Origin: Promethearchaeota archaeon
Lineage (GTDB): Archaea; Asgardarchaeota; Lokiarchaeia; Sigyniarchaeales; SOKP01
Direction: 5' to 3'
NCBI GenBank assembly: GCA_019058135.1
Contig: JAHLWE010000054.1
Coordinates: 1 to 17,512, forward strand
Length of the DNA stretch: 17,512 nt
Translations under genes and position numbers: made by a program
Notes under the pieces: generated by a model
Told to the model about the DNA's origin: nothing
What the model saw: only the letters and a program-made list of their open reading frames with translations
The model's database searches: none
In this document: positions 6,982 through 14,957 of the stretch, one piece after another
Position numbering within the stretch: the stretch's first letter is position 1
Layout of the letters: every line of letters begins with the position of its first letter

Positions 6982-8028
6982 ATGACTATTAATTCTCCCG
7001 TTTGGTCGGTTAAATATAGACCAAAAACTTTAAGTGAAATTTGTGGTAAAGAACAAATTAAATTTCAATTAAAAGAATATATTTCAAAAAAAAATTTCCC
7101 TCATTTACTTTTAACTGGTTATCACGGAGTTGGAAAAACTACTATTGCTAAATGTTTTGCTAAAGAATTTTTAGGAGGATCTTATAAATCTAATTTGAAA
7201 ACTCTTTTTGCAGACGTTCCCATATCCAAAGAAGAAAGAAAGCAAGCTGGAATTAGATCGACATTTTCTACAGGGATGATTGGAAGTCGAGCAGGGAAGA
7301 AAAGATATATCCATCCATTCTTAGATATAAAAGTAAAACCATTCGTTCAGATAAAAGCTATTGGAGAAATTCCATTTAAAATATTAATTGTGAAAAATTT
7401 TGAAACTCTAGGACAATTTCAGCAAGGGTTTAGAAGGCTTATGGAGACTTATGGTTCTAATTGTAGAATAATTCTTATTACGTCTAAAATTTCAGCAATT
7501 ATTGATCCTATTATATCTCGTTGCCAAATCTTATTTATCCCTCCTGTTGAATATAAAAATTTTAGCGATTTTATTGAAATAGTCTTAAAAAAGGAGAAAA
7601 TTAAAATCAATGAACCAGCACTCAGAGTTCTTTATAGGTATTCAGAGGGTCGATTAAATAAAGCAATCGATATTTTACAATTAACTGCAATGATATCAAC
7701 AAACATTAATTCAGAAGTGCTTTTCGAAGTTATTAATAGTGATAGGGATAAAAAAATAAAAGAACTTTTAAGACCTATTTTAAAAGGCGATTTTTCTGCT
7801 GTAAGAACACAATTGAGAAAAATTCGAAGAGAATTTAATTATTCTGCGCAAGAAATATATAAACAATTGTTAGATGAAATAATTAAATTCCCTCTTAGTA
7901 AATCTATTAAGATTCAATATATCAATTATATTGCCGAGGCTGATTTTAGAAGTATTGATGGTCAAGATGATGATATTCAACTTTCTAATTTAATTTCGAA
8001 AATGTGTCTATTATCTGAAAAATTTTAA
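6982..8028 (+). CDS. RFC small-subunit paralogue with degenerate ATPase motifs (RfcS2-like)
   Basis: 348 residues, clearly homologous to the preceding RfcS: RFC box VWSVKYRPK (7-15), P-loop GYHGVGKT (46-53), and SRC (179-181) in IIDPIISRC. Walker B is gone: ILIVKNFE (134-141) aligns with IVILDEAD, so both acidic residues are lost. Sensor 1 Asn becomes Ser (ITSK, 166-169), and sensor 2 Arg becomes Asn (GRLNKAIDIL). The NASD segment is replaced by a basic Gly/Ser-rich stretch of about 40 residues (77-115), larger than in RfcS. It may bind ATP but should not hydrolyse it, while donating an arginine finger to a neighbour. That matches differentiated clamp-loader subunits such as bacterial delta prime and eukaryotic RFC5. 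The position between rfcS and rfcL supports a role in the same complex. Confidence 0.88.
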   Translation: MTINSPVWSVKYRPKTLSEICGKEQIKFQLKEYISKKNFPHLLLTGYHGVGKTTIAKCFAKEFLGGSYKSNLKTLFADVPISKEERKQAGIRSTFSTGMIGSRAGKKRYIHPFLDIKVKPFVQIKAIGEIPFKILIVKNFETLGQFQQGFRRLMETYGSNCRIILITSKISAIIDPIISRCQILFIPPVEYKNFSDFIEIVLKKEKIKINEPALRVLYRYSEGRLNKAIDILQLTAMISTNINSEVLFEVINSDRDKKIKELLRPILKGDFSAVRTQLRKIRREFNYSAQEIYKQLLDEIIKFPLSKSIKIQYINYIAEADFRSIDGQDDDIQLSNLISKMCLLSEKF

Positions 8029-8052
8029 TTTAAATCAATAAGGAACAATATT

Positions 8053-9318
8053 TTGGAAGAGATAGAAAAAAAGTCTGAATTACCTTGGGTTGAGAAGTAT
8101 CGCCCAAAATCTATAAAGGAGATGGCAAAACCAGTTGCAAAAATAAATAGACAAAAGGTCGATTTAATTGATGAGCTAATTAAATTTATTAAAAATTTTA
8201 AAAAAGAGAGTAAAGAAAAGGCAGTATTGCTTGAAGGACCACCAGGCATCGGGAAAACTTCTGTTATCTATGCGATAGCCAATGATCTAAACATGCAAGT
8301 AATAGAAACAAATGCATCTGATACTCGAACGCAAAAATCACTAAAAAGGAAATTAGATGAAGCTTCTAAGGCAAGAGATATGATGGATTTCATATTTAAA
8401 TCAAAAAATAAAATAATCCTTATCGATGAAATAGATGGAATTTATGGAGTTAGTGATAAAGGAGCGATTCCAACTGTTTTGGAAATTATGATTAATAGTG
8501 AATTTCCAATTGTCATGATCGCTAATGAATATAAGAGAAGTTTAAATCCAATATATAAAAAAGTAAGAAAATTTGAAGTTCAACCCTTATCTGAGGAAGC
8601 TGTTATTAAAATACTAGAAAAAATCCTTAAAAGAGAAAATATAAATGATTTTAAACCTAAAGATTTAATTTCTATTGCCCAAAAGAACAATGGTGATCTA
8701 CGTGCTTCCATAAATGATCTCCAAGGATTAATGCAAGGTGGAAGAAGCGCTGAATCTCTTAAAAATTTAGATGATCTTCAAAGAGATACCTCTGAAGTTA
8801 TTTTTTCTCTAATACGGTCTCTATTTACAGAAGTAAAAACATTAATCGATGCAAAAAGATTACTTGATAAATCAGATGTGGATTATGATTTATTATATAG
8901 ATGGGTTAATGAAAATTTGCCGAAATATATTAATTTAAATAATGAACTGGTCGATGCGTTTGAAAATATTTCCACTGCAGACCAAATATTTGGTCGAATA
9001 AGAAAATATCAAAATTGGGCTTTACTACCTTATTTTTTTGATTTATTTGGTGGAGGTGTCTCTCTTTCAAAAAAGAGGAGTTATACACCAAAATTTGTAA
9101 AAACTACTTTTCCTGAAATTATTTCAAGTAGAATTGGCAGAGATAAACTTTCTTTAGCAAAAAAAGTTGAGGATGTATATGAAATATCCTCTATTGAAGC
9201 AACAAGAACTGTAATTCCATTCCTCAAATTATTATCCTCAAAATCAATAAAAATAAAAAAAGAAATAAGCGATTGGTTGCAACTCGATTCAAAAGAGAAG
9301 CAGGTTTTGAAAAAATAG
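8053..9318 (+). CDS. rfcL: Replication factor C large subunit
   Basis: 421 residues, within the archaeal RfcL range. It occupies one end of the clamp-loader spiral. Motifs are RFC box LPWVEKYRPK (10-19), Walker A GPPGIGKT (62-69), ETNASD (85-90), Walker B ILIDEID (122-128), and sensor 2 in NNGDLRASINDLQ. As expected for a large subunit, the SRC finger is absent; its place reads LNPIYKKVRKF. The helical C-terminal domain follows. The tail ends DSKEKQVLKK and shows no PCNA-interacting Q-x2-L-x2-FF box, which many archaeal RfcL proteins carry. Translation is taken to start at TTG 8053, with AAGGA 9 bases upstream and no better codon before the RFC box. It lies 24 bases after the paralogue and ends the cluster. 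Confidence 0.95.
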   Translation: MEEIEKKSELPWVEKYRPKSIKEMAKPVAKINRQKVDLIDELIKFIKNFKKESKEKAVLLEGPPGIGKTSVIYAIANDLNMQVIETNASDTRTQKSLKRKLDEASKARDMMDFIFKSKNKIILIDEIDGIYGVSDKGAIPTVLEIMINSEFPIVMIANEYKRSLNPIYKKVRKFEVQPLSEEAVIKILEKILKRENINDFKPKDLISIAQKNNGDLRASINDLQGLMQGGRSAESLKNLDDLQRDTSEVIFSLIRSLFTEVKTLIDAKRLLDKSDVDYDLLYRWVNENLPKYINLNNELVDAFENISTADQIFGRIRKYQNWALLPYFFDLFGGGVSLSKKRSYTPKFVKTTFPEIISSRIGRDKLSLAKKVEDVYEISSIEATRTVIPFLKLLSSKSIKIKKEISDWLQLDSKEKQVLKK

Positions 9319-9344
9319 AGATTAATATACCTTTAAAGAAGTTT

Positions 9345-9959
9345 TTAATAATTTTTATAAAACATATATATTGCATTAACAAAAATCCAAGATGTAATGA
9401 TAAATGTTACAGCCCATTCTGTTATCGGCCACCATGTAAATAAGTTAAACCCGATTACACCAATACCAATAAAACCATGAAAAGCTTGCAATTTTGAAAA
9501 TTTAGAACTTTTTAAAATTAAAATGCTAAAAAGAGTTAAATAAAGAATCTCACATATCCAATTTATTAAAGTAAAAGTGCCATGAAAAAACAAAACAATA
9601 TTGTTATTCTGTATTGCTGGAAAACATCCAATAAGCGCAAAAGAAACACAAGAAATAATAGAAGTAGTCACTGCACTTTTTTCAAGACTGTCATTAGTAT
9701 TATTACTTCTAAGAACTCGACCAAAATAAATAAAAAATGGAATTGCCAATAATCCAGCCAAAATTAATCCTAAATTAAAAAATACTCCACCTGGGCCTAC
9801 ACCCAACTCGCTTATCATATTGAGAAGAAAATTATAGTTTGGAAATAAGATTAATGCAATAATGTTAAATAAAAGTCCAATTACAACTGATGATATACCA
9901 TAAACACTCCCATGTGCAAATTTAAGAAGTTTATCAATAAGATTAACGTCGTTTTCCAT
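9345..9959 (-). CDS. DUF998-like integral membrane protein
   Basis: 204 residues with about six hydrophobic segments (roughly 17-38, 58-82, 94-114, 123-147, 157-175, 178-200). The loop after the first segment carries MISELGVGPGG followed by FNLGLILAGLL, the pattern I associate with the DUF998 family (ISxLGxGPxxxxFN). Members are six-helix membrane proteins of unknown activity. Start is ATG at 9959, with Lys/Asp-rich residues before the first helix. The stop faces the rfcL stop across 26 bases, so the genes converge. It is transcribed away from the ECF-type gene across a 248-base gap that holds only AT-rich sequence and TATA-like boxes. Family call is moderate; function unknown. Confidence 0.8.
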   Translation of the reverse strand: MENDVNLIDKLLKFAHGSVYGISSVVIGLLFNIIALILFPNYNFLLNMISELGVGPGGVFFNLGLILAGLLAIPFFIYFGRVLRSNNTNDSLEKSAVTTSIISCVSFALIGCFPAIQNNNIVLFFHGTFTLINWICEILYLTLFSILILKSSKFSKLQAFHGFIGIGVIGFNLFTWWPITEWAVTFIITSWIFVNAIYMFYKNY

Positions 9960-10156
9960 AATTATTCAATTTTATAAATATTTCAAATTTTTTAAGGAAT
10001 TAGTTGAAAATCATCGAATTAGAATATTATTAAAATTTTTTTATTGCGAATTCTAAAAAAATTCTTCATTTTAGTATAAAATTAAATAATTTAGGCTACC
10101 TTAAAATGAGTAAAAACCAGGGAAAATTTGAGTAATCCTTTTTATAGAATGGGATA

Positions 10157-10170
10157 TTTTTATATTTAAT
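10157..10170 (+). promoter_or_regulatory. TATA-like box before the ECF-type gene
   Basis: TTTTTATATTTAAT lies about 45 bases before ATG 10208, giving a predicted leader of roughly 20 bases. No riboswitch-like fold was recognised in 9960-10207; the leader is too short for one. Confidence 0.35.
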
Positions 10171-10207
10171 AATTTAATAAAAATCATTTCCTTAAATTGG
10201 ATTAAAT

Positions 10208-11020
10208 ATGGAGCCAGAATCGACTAAAATACTTCCTAAAAGCTATTTTAACTCAAAGTCTATCGCATTTCTAAGCGTAATGAGTGCATTGGGCGTGGTT
10301 TTAGCATTTTTATCAGTATATACGTTACCAATAGGTCCCGGTGTCGCAATTGACTTGTCACATGTAGGTACATATATTGTAGCTTTAAGTGGTGGACCTA
10401 TATTAGGTTCAATAGCAGGAGCTATAGTAGGGCTTATTCCTGCTTTTCGTTTTGCAAATCCAGCTTTGATCCCAGGAAAAATTTTAACTGGATTCTCTGT
10501 CGGATTTATTTATTTTATTCTAACTGAAAAAATAACATTCTTTAAACAAAACAATTATAAAAAAATAATTGGAATTTTAATTTCGGGAATTGTAGGTTAT
10601 ATTCCAGAAATGATTTTCACGATATGGGATTTAAATATCGTTATAGGAATGCCAGAAGCTATAGTTATTGAAATTTTAATTAAAGCATGGATAGAAATTA
10701 TCGTAATTTCAGCTCTTATGAGTATAATATTTAAAAATAAACAAATTTCAAACCTGATTAGTTCTTTAATTGGAGAACGAGAACAAATTAGAACGATTGA
10801 AATCTTAATTTTTGCTAGTATAATCGATATATCAATGATATTTTTAATGTTATTTTTCCTTCCATTCGACTTTTTTTCACATGCTTGGGGTTGGACTTGG
10901 ACCAGTCAAACAGAATTTGAATATTTTATGTGGATAGTTGGACTAGCAATTATTTTAGCCGGAATTATATTATATATTGCATACGATCTGAAGATTAAAA
11001 AGAAAACAGAAATAAATTAA
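10208..11020 (+). CDS. ECF-transporter S-component-like membrane protein with C-terminal extension
   Basis: 270 residues. The first 180 or so resemble a substrate-binding S component of energy-coupling-factor vitamin transporters: a cytosolic N-terminus, FLSVMSALGVVLAFLSVY, a loop with PIGPGVAIDLSHVGTYIVA, a Gly-rich helix GGPILGSIAGAIVGLIPAF, and three further helices. Such proteins capture a vitamin or metal and work with an EcfT/EcfA module. The substrate cannot be told from sequence. The rest (about 185-270) adds a charged linker (GEREQIRTIE) and two more membrane helices separated by an aromatic loop (FSHAWGWTWTSQTEF), which ordinary S components lack. No ATPase or EcfT gene lies nearby, so it would rely on a module encoded elsewhere or act alone. 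It converges with pyruvate kinase, 28 bases away. Confidence 0.75.
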   Translation: MEPESTKILPKSYFNSKSIAFLSVMSALGVVLAFLSVYTLPIGPGVAIDLSHVGTYIVALSGGPILGSIAGAIVGLIPAFRFANPALIPGKILTGFSVGFIYFILTEKITFFKQNNYKKIIGILISGIVGYIPEMIFTIWDLNIVIGMPEAIVIEILIKAWIEIIVISALMSIIFKNKQISNLISSLIGEREQIRTIEILIFASIIDISMIFLMLFFLPFDFFSHAWGWTWTSQTEFEYFMWIVGLAIILAGIILYIAYDLKIKKKTEIN

Positions 11021-11048
11021 AAAAAATACCAAAAAATGATATTTCTTA

Positions 11049-12497
11049 TTATTTTTCGATTATTTCTTTTACATAATAAAATCCGACTAGATTTCCAAAA
11101 TCTGGATATTTTCTTGAAGCTAATAATATAATTACATGATTATTTAACTCAAAATGCCTATGATCAACAGCATATTGAACTGCTTGACTTATAATATCCT
11201 CTACGGGTTGATTAAAAAAATTTTCATCTGTAATATGGATTGGCATTACACCCCATAAAAGATTCAATTCTCTTGCAGTTCTTTTAAACGGAGTAATTGC
11301 ATATATTGGTAGTGGTGGTCTATATTTAGAAATCATCCGGCAACCAAATCCTTTTCTGGTAATAACTAAAATCTTACCTTGATAGTTCAAATTTACTAAT
11401 TGATGTGAAAGATCTAGAATACCTCTACCTAATAATTGTGTATGTTGTAGTTTTTCAGAGTCAAAATCAGCAGGATCTCGTGGAGGTATAATCTCAGAAG
11501 CAGTATTAGCAATGCGGTCCATATAACTCACACTTTGTATTGGAAATTTTCCCATAGCAGTTTCGCCTGAAAGCATTACAGCATCTGTGCCATCGAATAC
11601 AGCATTGAATACATCATTTGCTTCTGCTCTAGTAGGGATTGGATTTATTGTCATCGATTCCAGCATCTGCGTAGCTGTGATTACAGGCTTTCCTAAGATA
11701 TTACATTGCTTTATTATTTCCTTCTGTTTGACGGGAACTAGGTCTGGGGATATTTCAACGCCCAAGTCTCCTCTTGCAACCATTATTCCATCAGAAACAT
11801 TTAATATCTGCCCAAAATTTTTTAAAGCTATCGGTCTTTCAATTTTAGAAATTAATTTGATTTCTGAATTACCAAAATTTTGCATCAATTTTTTAACGTT
11901 CAATACATCGGCTGCTGTTCCAACAAAAGAAATAGCTAAAAATTCAGGATCAAGCTTTGCAATTAATTTCATATCTTCTACATCTTTTTTAGTTGGAACT
12001 TTCTGTTTAAGCTCACCAGAAGGGATATTAACTCCTTTATTAGAGGAAATTGGCCCGCCCGAAATTACTTGTCCTATTATATGATCCTTTTCTTTACTTT
12101 TAATCTCAATTCGAATGATACCATCATTAATAAATATTAAATCTCCGATGTTTATATCCGAAAGAAAACCATCATAGGGGATGCTGAATTGTTCTTCATT
12201 TCCTTCAATGTTTTCTTCATAAATCTTTATTTTTTGATTCACATTCATAATAAATGGTTCTTTTATTGTTCCAACCCTAATTTTAGGGCCTTGTATATCG
12301 CACATTATACCAATATATTCATTTACTTCTCGAATTATTTTAAAAGTTTCAGTTTTTTGTTCATGCGTTCCATGAGAAAAATTTAATCGAAAAACATCAA
12401 CACCAGTATCGATTAATCTTTTAATTGTGGCTTTATTATTAGAAGCAGGACCAAGTGTAGCTACAATTTTTGTTTTAACCAATTTTTCAGAAGACAT
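11049..12497 (-). CDS. pyk: Pyruvate kinase
   Basis: 482 residues from ATG 12497 (MSSEKLVKTKIV). A TTG three codons upstream is an alternative but overlaps the likely ribosome site (GTTGAT). It converts phosphoenolpyruvate and ADP to pyruvate and ATP, the last step of glycolysis, in the cytosol. All landmarks are present: KIVATLGPAS, FRLNFSHG, IQGPKIRVG, the B domain with FINDG, the signature ISKIERPIAL with catalytic Lys and metal-binding Glu, IMVARGDLGVEI with metal-binding Asp, VITATQMLESM, PTRAEANDV and MLSGETAMG. The C-terminal domain (about 350-482) includes VITRKGFGCRMISKYRP. It appears full length and active. The unknown 149-residue gene lies 33 bases upstream on the same strand, so the two are probably co-transcribed. 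Confidence 0.97.
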   Translation of the reverse strand: MSSEKLVKTKIVATLGPASNNKATIKRLIDTGVDVFRLNFSHGTHEQKTETFKIIREVNEYIGIMCDIQGPKIRVGTIKEPFIMNVNQKIKIYEENIEGNEEQFSIPYDGFLSDINIGDLIFINDGIIRIEIKSKEKDHIIGQVISGGPISSNKGVNIPSGELKQKVPTKKDVEDMKLIAKLDPEFLAISFVGTAADVLNVKKLMQNFGNSEIKLISKIERPIALKNFGQILNVSDGIMVARGDLGVEISPDLVPVKQKEIIKQCNILGKPVITATQMLESMTINPIPTRAEANDVFNAVFDGTDAVMLSGETAMGKFPIQSVSYMDRIANTASEIIPPRDPADFDSEKLQHTQLLGRGILDLSHQLVNLNYQGKILVITRKGFGCRMISKYRPPLPIYAITPFKRTARELNLLWGVMPIHITDENFFNQPVEDIISQAVQYAVDHRHFELNNHVIILLASRKYPDFGNLVGFYYVKEIIEK

Positions 12498-12530
12498 AAA
12501 AATCAACTAGAAATAATTTTATTAATCAAA

Positions 12531-12980
12531 TTAATCGGTCATTTCAGATATTTTAATTAATTTATGTTTTAACTCTTTATATAATTCTTTCATTATCGTT
12601 TTGGTTTTAAAAAAATCATCCTTATTTTTTATCTCTTTTAAACAAATTAAACTTAATCTAAATTGTTTAACTTTTAGGGGATATTGTGTCAAAAGTATGT
12701 TAGCTCTTTTTACTAAATCTCTAGCAATAAAAACAAGTAAATCAGAACTTTGATATGCTAAAATAAAAGATATGAAATAAAGATATTTTGGTTTGTTTTC
12801 AGGATTAATAAATTTTATTAGATAAAAACGATCTCTTAATTCATCTTCTAAAGAATAAATTGCTTTAACTTTATAGTTATGTCGTTTTTTTCTTATATTT
12901 TCTGAAATTGGGAGAAATTTTCCCTTTAATCTGTTATTTCTTAACTCGAATGTTTTTATAAATTCACTAAAAGAGCTCAT
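12531..12980 (-). CDS. Lysine-rich helical protein of unknown function, upstream of pyk
   Basis: 149 residues starting MSSFSEFIKTFELRNNRLKG at ATG 12980. The sequence is rich in Lys, Leu and Ile, with little Gly or Pro and no cysteine cluster, and is predicted mostly helical. The middle (PKYLYFISFILAYQSSDLLVFI) is hydrophobic but interrupted by polar residues, so it is more likely a buried helical core than a membrane anchor. The second half is a series of amphipathic, basic helices. No family is recognised. It sits 33 bases before pyk on the same strand and probably shares its transcript. Whether it affects pyruvate kinase or is simply a neighbour cannot be said. Confidence 0.72.
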   Translation of the reverse strand: MSSFSEFIKTFELRNNRLKGKFLPISENIRKKRHNYKVKAIYSLEDELRDRFYLIKFINPENKPKYLYFISFILAYQSSDLLVFIARDLVKRANILLTQYPLKVKQFRLSLICLKEIKNKDDFFKTKTIMKELYKELKHKLIKISEMTD

Positions 12981-13074
12981 AATAATTAAAGAAGAATATG
13001 AAATAATAATAATAATTTTTAGAAATAACTATTAAATTAAATCTAAATAACTTTCGTAATAGAGATTTAAGATT

Positions 13075-13094
13075 GAAAAAAAATAAAAAAAAAA
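13075..13094 (-). terminator. T-tract terminator for the 167-residue membrane protein gene
   Basis: On the reverse strand, 17-36 bases after the stop codon, lie two long T runs broken by a single A (seen as A runs on the given strand). This fits archaeal oligo-T termination. Confidence 0.45.
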
Positions 13095-13111
13095 TGAATA
13101 AACTAATTATT

Positions 13112-13615
13112 TTAAAAACCTTCACTTGCCGAAAGCGCTGCTATTGCTCCATAAAATAATCCGTTTATAACTCCACTCAATACATAAGTTATAATTATAG
13201 TAACATCAACTAAGAGGGTACCAGCGATAATACCTAAGACTAAAGGAACAGCAGCACTAATAATAGCAATTAAGAACCAAGCTCCGAATGCTGCTCCTTT
13301 ACCCCCTCCAGTTCGTCCAGCAATAATTGCGGCTAATATTGGCGGAACAATTAATCCTATCATTACTATTAAAGCTAGAAGCATTGCATCAGGAGCTGCA
13401 GCTAATACTGCTAATATTCCTAGAGTTAACCATGCATTTCCAGGGAGAATTAATATTGGAGCGAAAAGAGAACTAATGAATCCCATTGGATCTGTTGTTA
13501 TCCCAGTAAAATAGAGATCTATTACATTTGCTAAAAGGGCACCGATTAATGCAAAGACAAAATTCAAAGCTACATAAATTAGTAAACCTAAACCGAAAGC
13601 CTTACCAAAACCCAT
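13112..13615 (-). CDS. Small Gly/Ala-rich multi-pass membrane protein of unknown function
   Basis: 167 residues, almost entirely hydrophobic, with very few charges. Probable membrane segments lie at about 6-30, 44-75, 78-98, 106-128 and 135-160. Composition (Ala, Gly, Ile, Leu, Val) differs sharply from the Lys/Asn-rich neighbours. The loop AGRTGGGKGAAFGAW between two segments is the most distinctive motif; Gly-rich stretches like this are common in small archaeal membrane proteins of uncharacterised DUF families, but I cannot name one. There is no signal peptide distinct from the first helix. Start is ATG 13615. A promoter probably lies in the 131-base gap after the nucleotidyltransferase, where TATA-like boxes occur on the reverse strand near 13664 and 13690. 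A transcript of its own is likely. Confidence 0.75.
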   Translation of the reverse strand: MGFGKAFGLGLLIYVALNFVFALIGALLANVIDLYFTGITTDPMGFISSLFAPILILPGNAWLTLGILAVLAAAPDAMLLALIVMIGLIVPPILAAIIAGRTGGGKGAAFGAWFLIAIISAAVPLVLGIIAGTLLVDVTIIITYVLSGVINGLFYGAIAALSASEGF

Positions 13616-13746
13616 TTATATCGTACTCTTTATTTTTTTTAAATTTTAATATTAATTATTTTAATATACTATAACTTAGGGATGTATAAATATATAAATT
13701 TTTTATGGTCCATTCTTTTAAATCGATTTTTTCTTAGTGGAAATTA

Positions 13747-14826
13747 TTACCTTTCAGAAGTTGAAATACAAGAAGAATCCCCAATTATTATATTTTCTTT
13801 GATAAGATCTTCCAAAGTAGAGAAGTCTCCAATTAGACTACTTGAAGTAATAATTTTATTTAAGGATGTATTATCTCCAATTATTGTATCCGAACAAATA
13901 CATTTATTTAGAACGACATTATCTCCAACAGAAACGTTAGGACCTATTATCGAATTGGTGATTTTTGCATTATCCCCAATTATTACTGGAGGTATTATTT
14001 TAGAAGATATAGAATTTCCTTTAATTTTTAGAGATTCATAAAGTGGATCAATTTGTTTTATCTCACTTAATAAATAGCGATTTCCCTCAATAAGACTCTC
14101 TGGACGACCAAAATCTAAGATTGTATCATGCATTTTATTTATTTTAACTGTTTTTCCCATATTAATTAATTTTTGTATTATTGGTGTTAGTTGATGTTCT
14201 CTTCCATTATCAAGTGGAATTTCGTATTGTTTCTGGATTAATTCAAAAAAAATGGAAGAAACTGAATTATTGATTAAATATGCTCCTGAAACAGCAAGGT
14301 TTGAAACATATTGCTCGGGTTTTTCTATTATTTTTTTTATATTGCCACCCTCATCACATTGCACTACACCATAGTATTCTGGTTGTTTTACTTCCTGCAC
14401 GTTAATTAAAATATCAAATTGATTTTGATGAAAAGAAATTAACATTGTTGAGTAGTCACGTGTTGGTAATCTATCACTCAAAATGATAAAAAAATTGTCA
14501 TTCTTTACATAATCTTTAGCTAAAAGAACGGCATCAGCGAGTCCCGAGAAATATGGAATATCATCATCAAAACCTAAGGGCTTTTGTTCTGTAAAAAAAA
14601 GATTATAATAATCTGAGTAATTTTCTTTTAAATAATCGGAAATTTGCCTTCCTTTATAACCAATGATAAATAAAATATTAGTTCCTTTTGGAAAATTGTT
14701 TTTCAATTTACTCAATAAATGGTCAATAAGCTTTTTCCCAGCTATTTTCAAAAACGCCTTAGGCTTTGTGTAAGTGAAAGGTTGAAGTCTTTTTCCAACA
14801 CCAGCTATAGGGCACACAATCCACAT
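13747..14826 (-). CDS. Sugar-1-phosphate nucleotidyltransferase with left-handed beta-helix tail
   Basis: 359 residues. The N-terminal Rossmann-like domain (1-245) carries the nucleotide-binding loop AGVGKRLQPFTYTKPK (8-23), SGLADAV (94-100), the metal-binding Asp in ILSDRLPT (Asp118), YYGVVQCDE (151-159), EKP (168-170) followed by SGAYLI, and FGRPESL (239-245) in place of the usual VGTPESL. It should make an NDP-sugar from a sugar 1-phosphate and NTP for glycan or cell-surface synthesis. The tail (276-353) has hexapeptide repeats (VIIGDN, SIIGPN, TIIGDN, SLIGDF, IIIGDS) forming a short beta-helix. It is shorter than in bifunctional archaeal GlmU-like enzymes (about 400 residues), so acetyltransferase activity is doubtful. 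A TATA-like box (14851-14860) close to the ATG suggests leaderless translation. The exact sugar is unknown. Confidence 0.9.
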   Translation of the reverse strand: MWIVCPIAGVGKRLQPFTYTKPKAFLKIAGKKLIDHLLSKLKNNFPKGTNILFIIGYKGRQISDYLKENYSDYYNLFFTEQKPLGFDDDIPYFSGLADAVLLAKDYVKNDNFFIILSDRLPTRDYSTMLISFHQNQFDILINVQEVKQPEYYGVVQCDEGGNIKKIIEKPEQYVSNLAVSGAYLINNSVSSIFFELIQKQYEIPLDNGREHQLTPIIQKLINMGKTVKINKMHDTILDFGRPESLIEGNRYLLSEIKQIDPLYESLKIKGNSISSKIIPPVIIGDNAKITNSIIGPNVSVGDNVVLNKCICSDTIIGDNTSLNKIITSSSLIGDFSTLEDLIKENIIIGDSSCISTSER

Positions 14827-14850
14827 ATTTTGAGAATCCGTTTTTTAATT

Positions 14851-14860
14851 TTAATATATT
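14851..14860 (-). promoter_or_regulatory. TATA-like box for the nucleotidyltransferase gene
   Basis: AATATATTAA on the reverse strand is centred about 30 bases before the ATG at 14826. That spacing predicts a leader of only a few bases, and no ribosome site is visible. Confidence 0.4.
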
Positions 14861-14957
14861 ACTGCCTTTACTTAAGAGTTATATTAAATCATAGGTTTTT
14901 AAATTTAGTATTATTCAATAAAATCAGAAGGATTGATATTTAATTAATGATTTAAAA

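Noticed and set aside
11587..12386. Forward open frames within pyruvate kinase
   Set aside because: They are antisense to a fully conserved, motif-complete pyk.
13682..14041. Forward open frame of 119 codons
   Set aside because: It lies opposite the hexapeptide-repeat tail of the nucleotidyltransferase; its regular pattern only mirrors that repeat.
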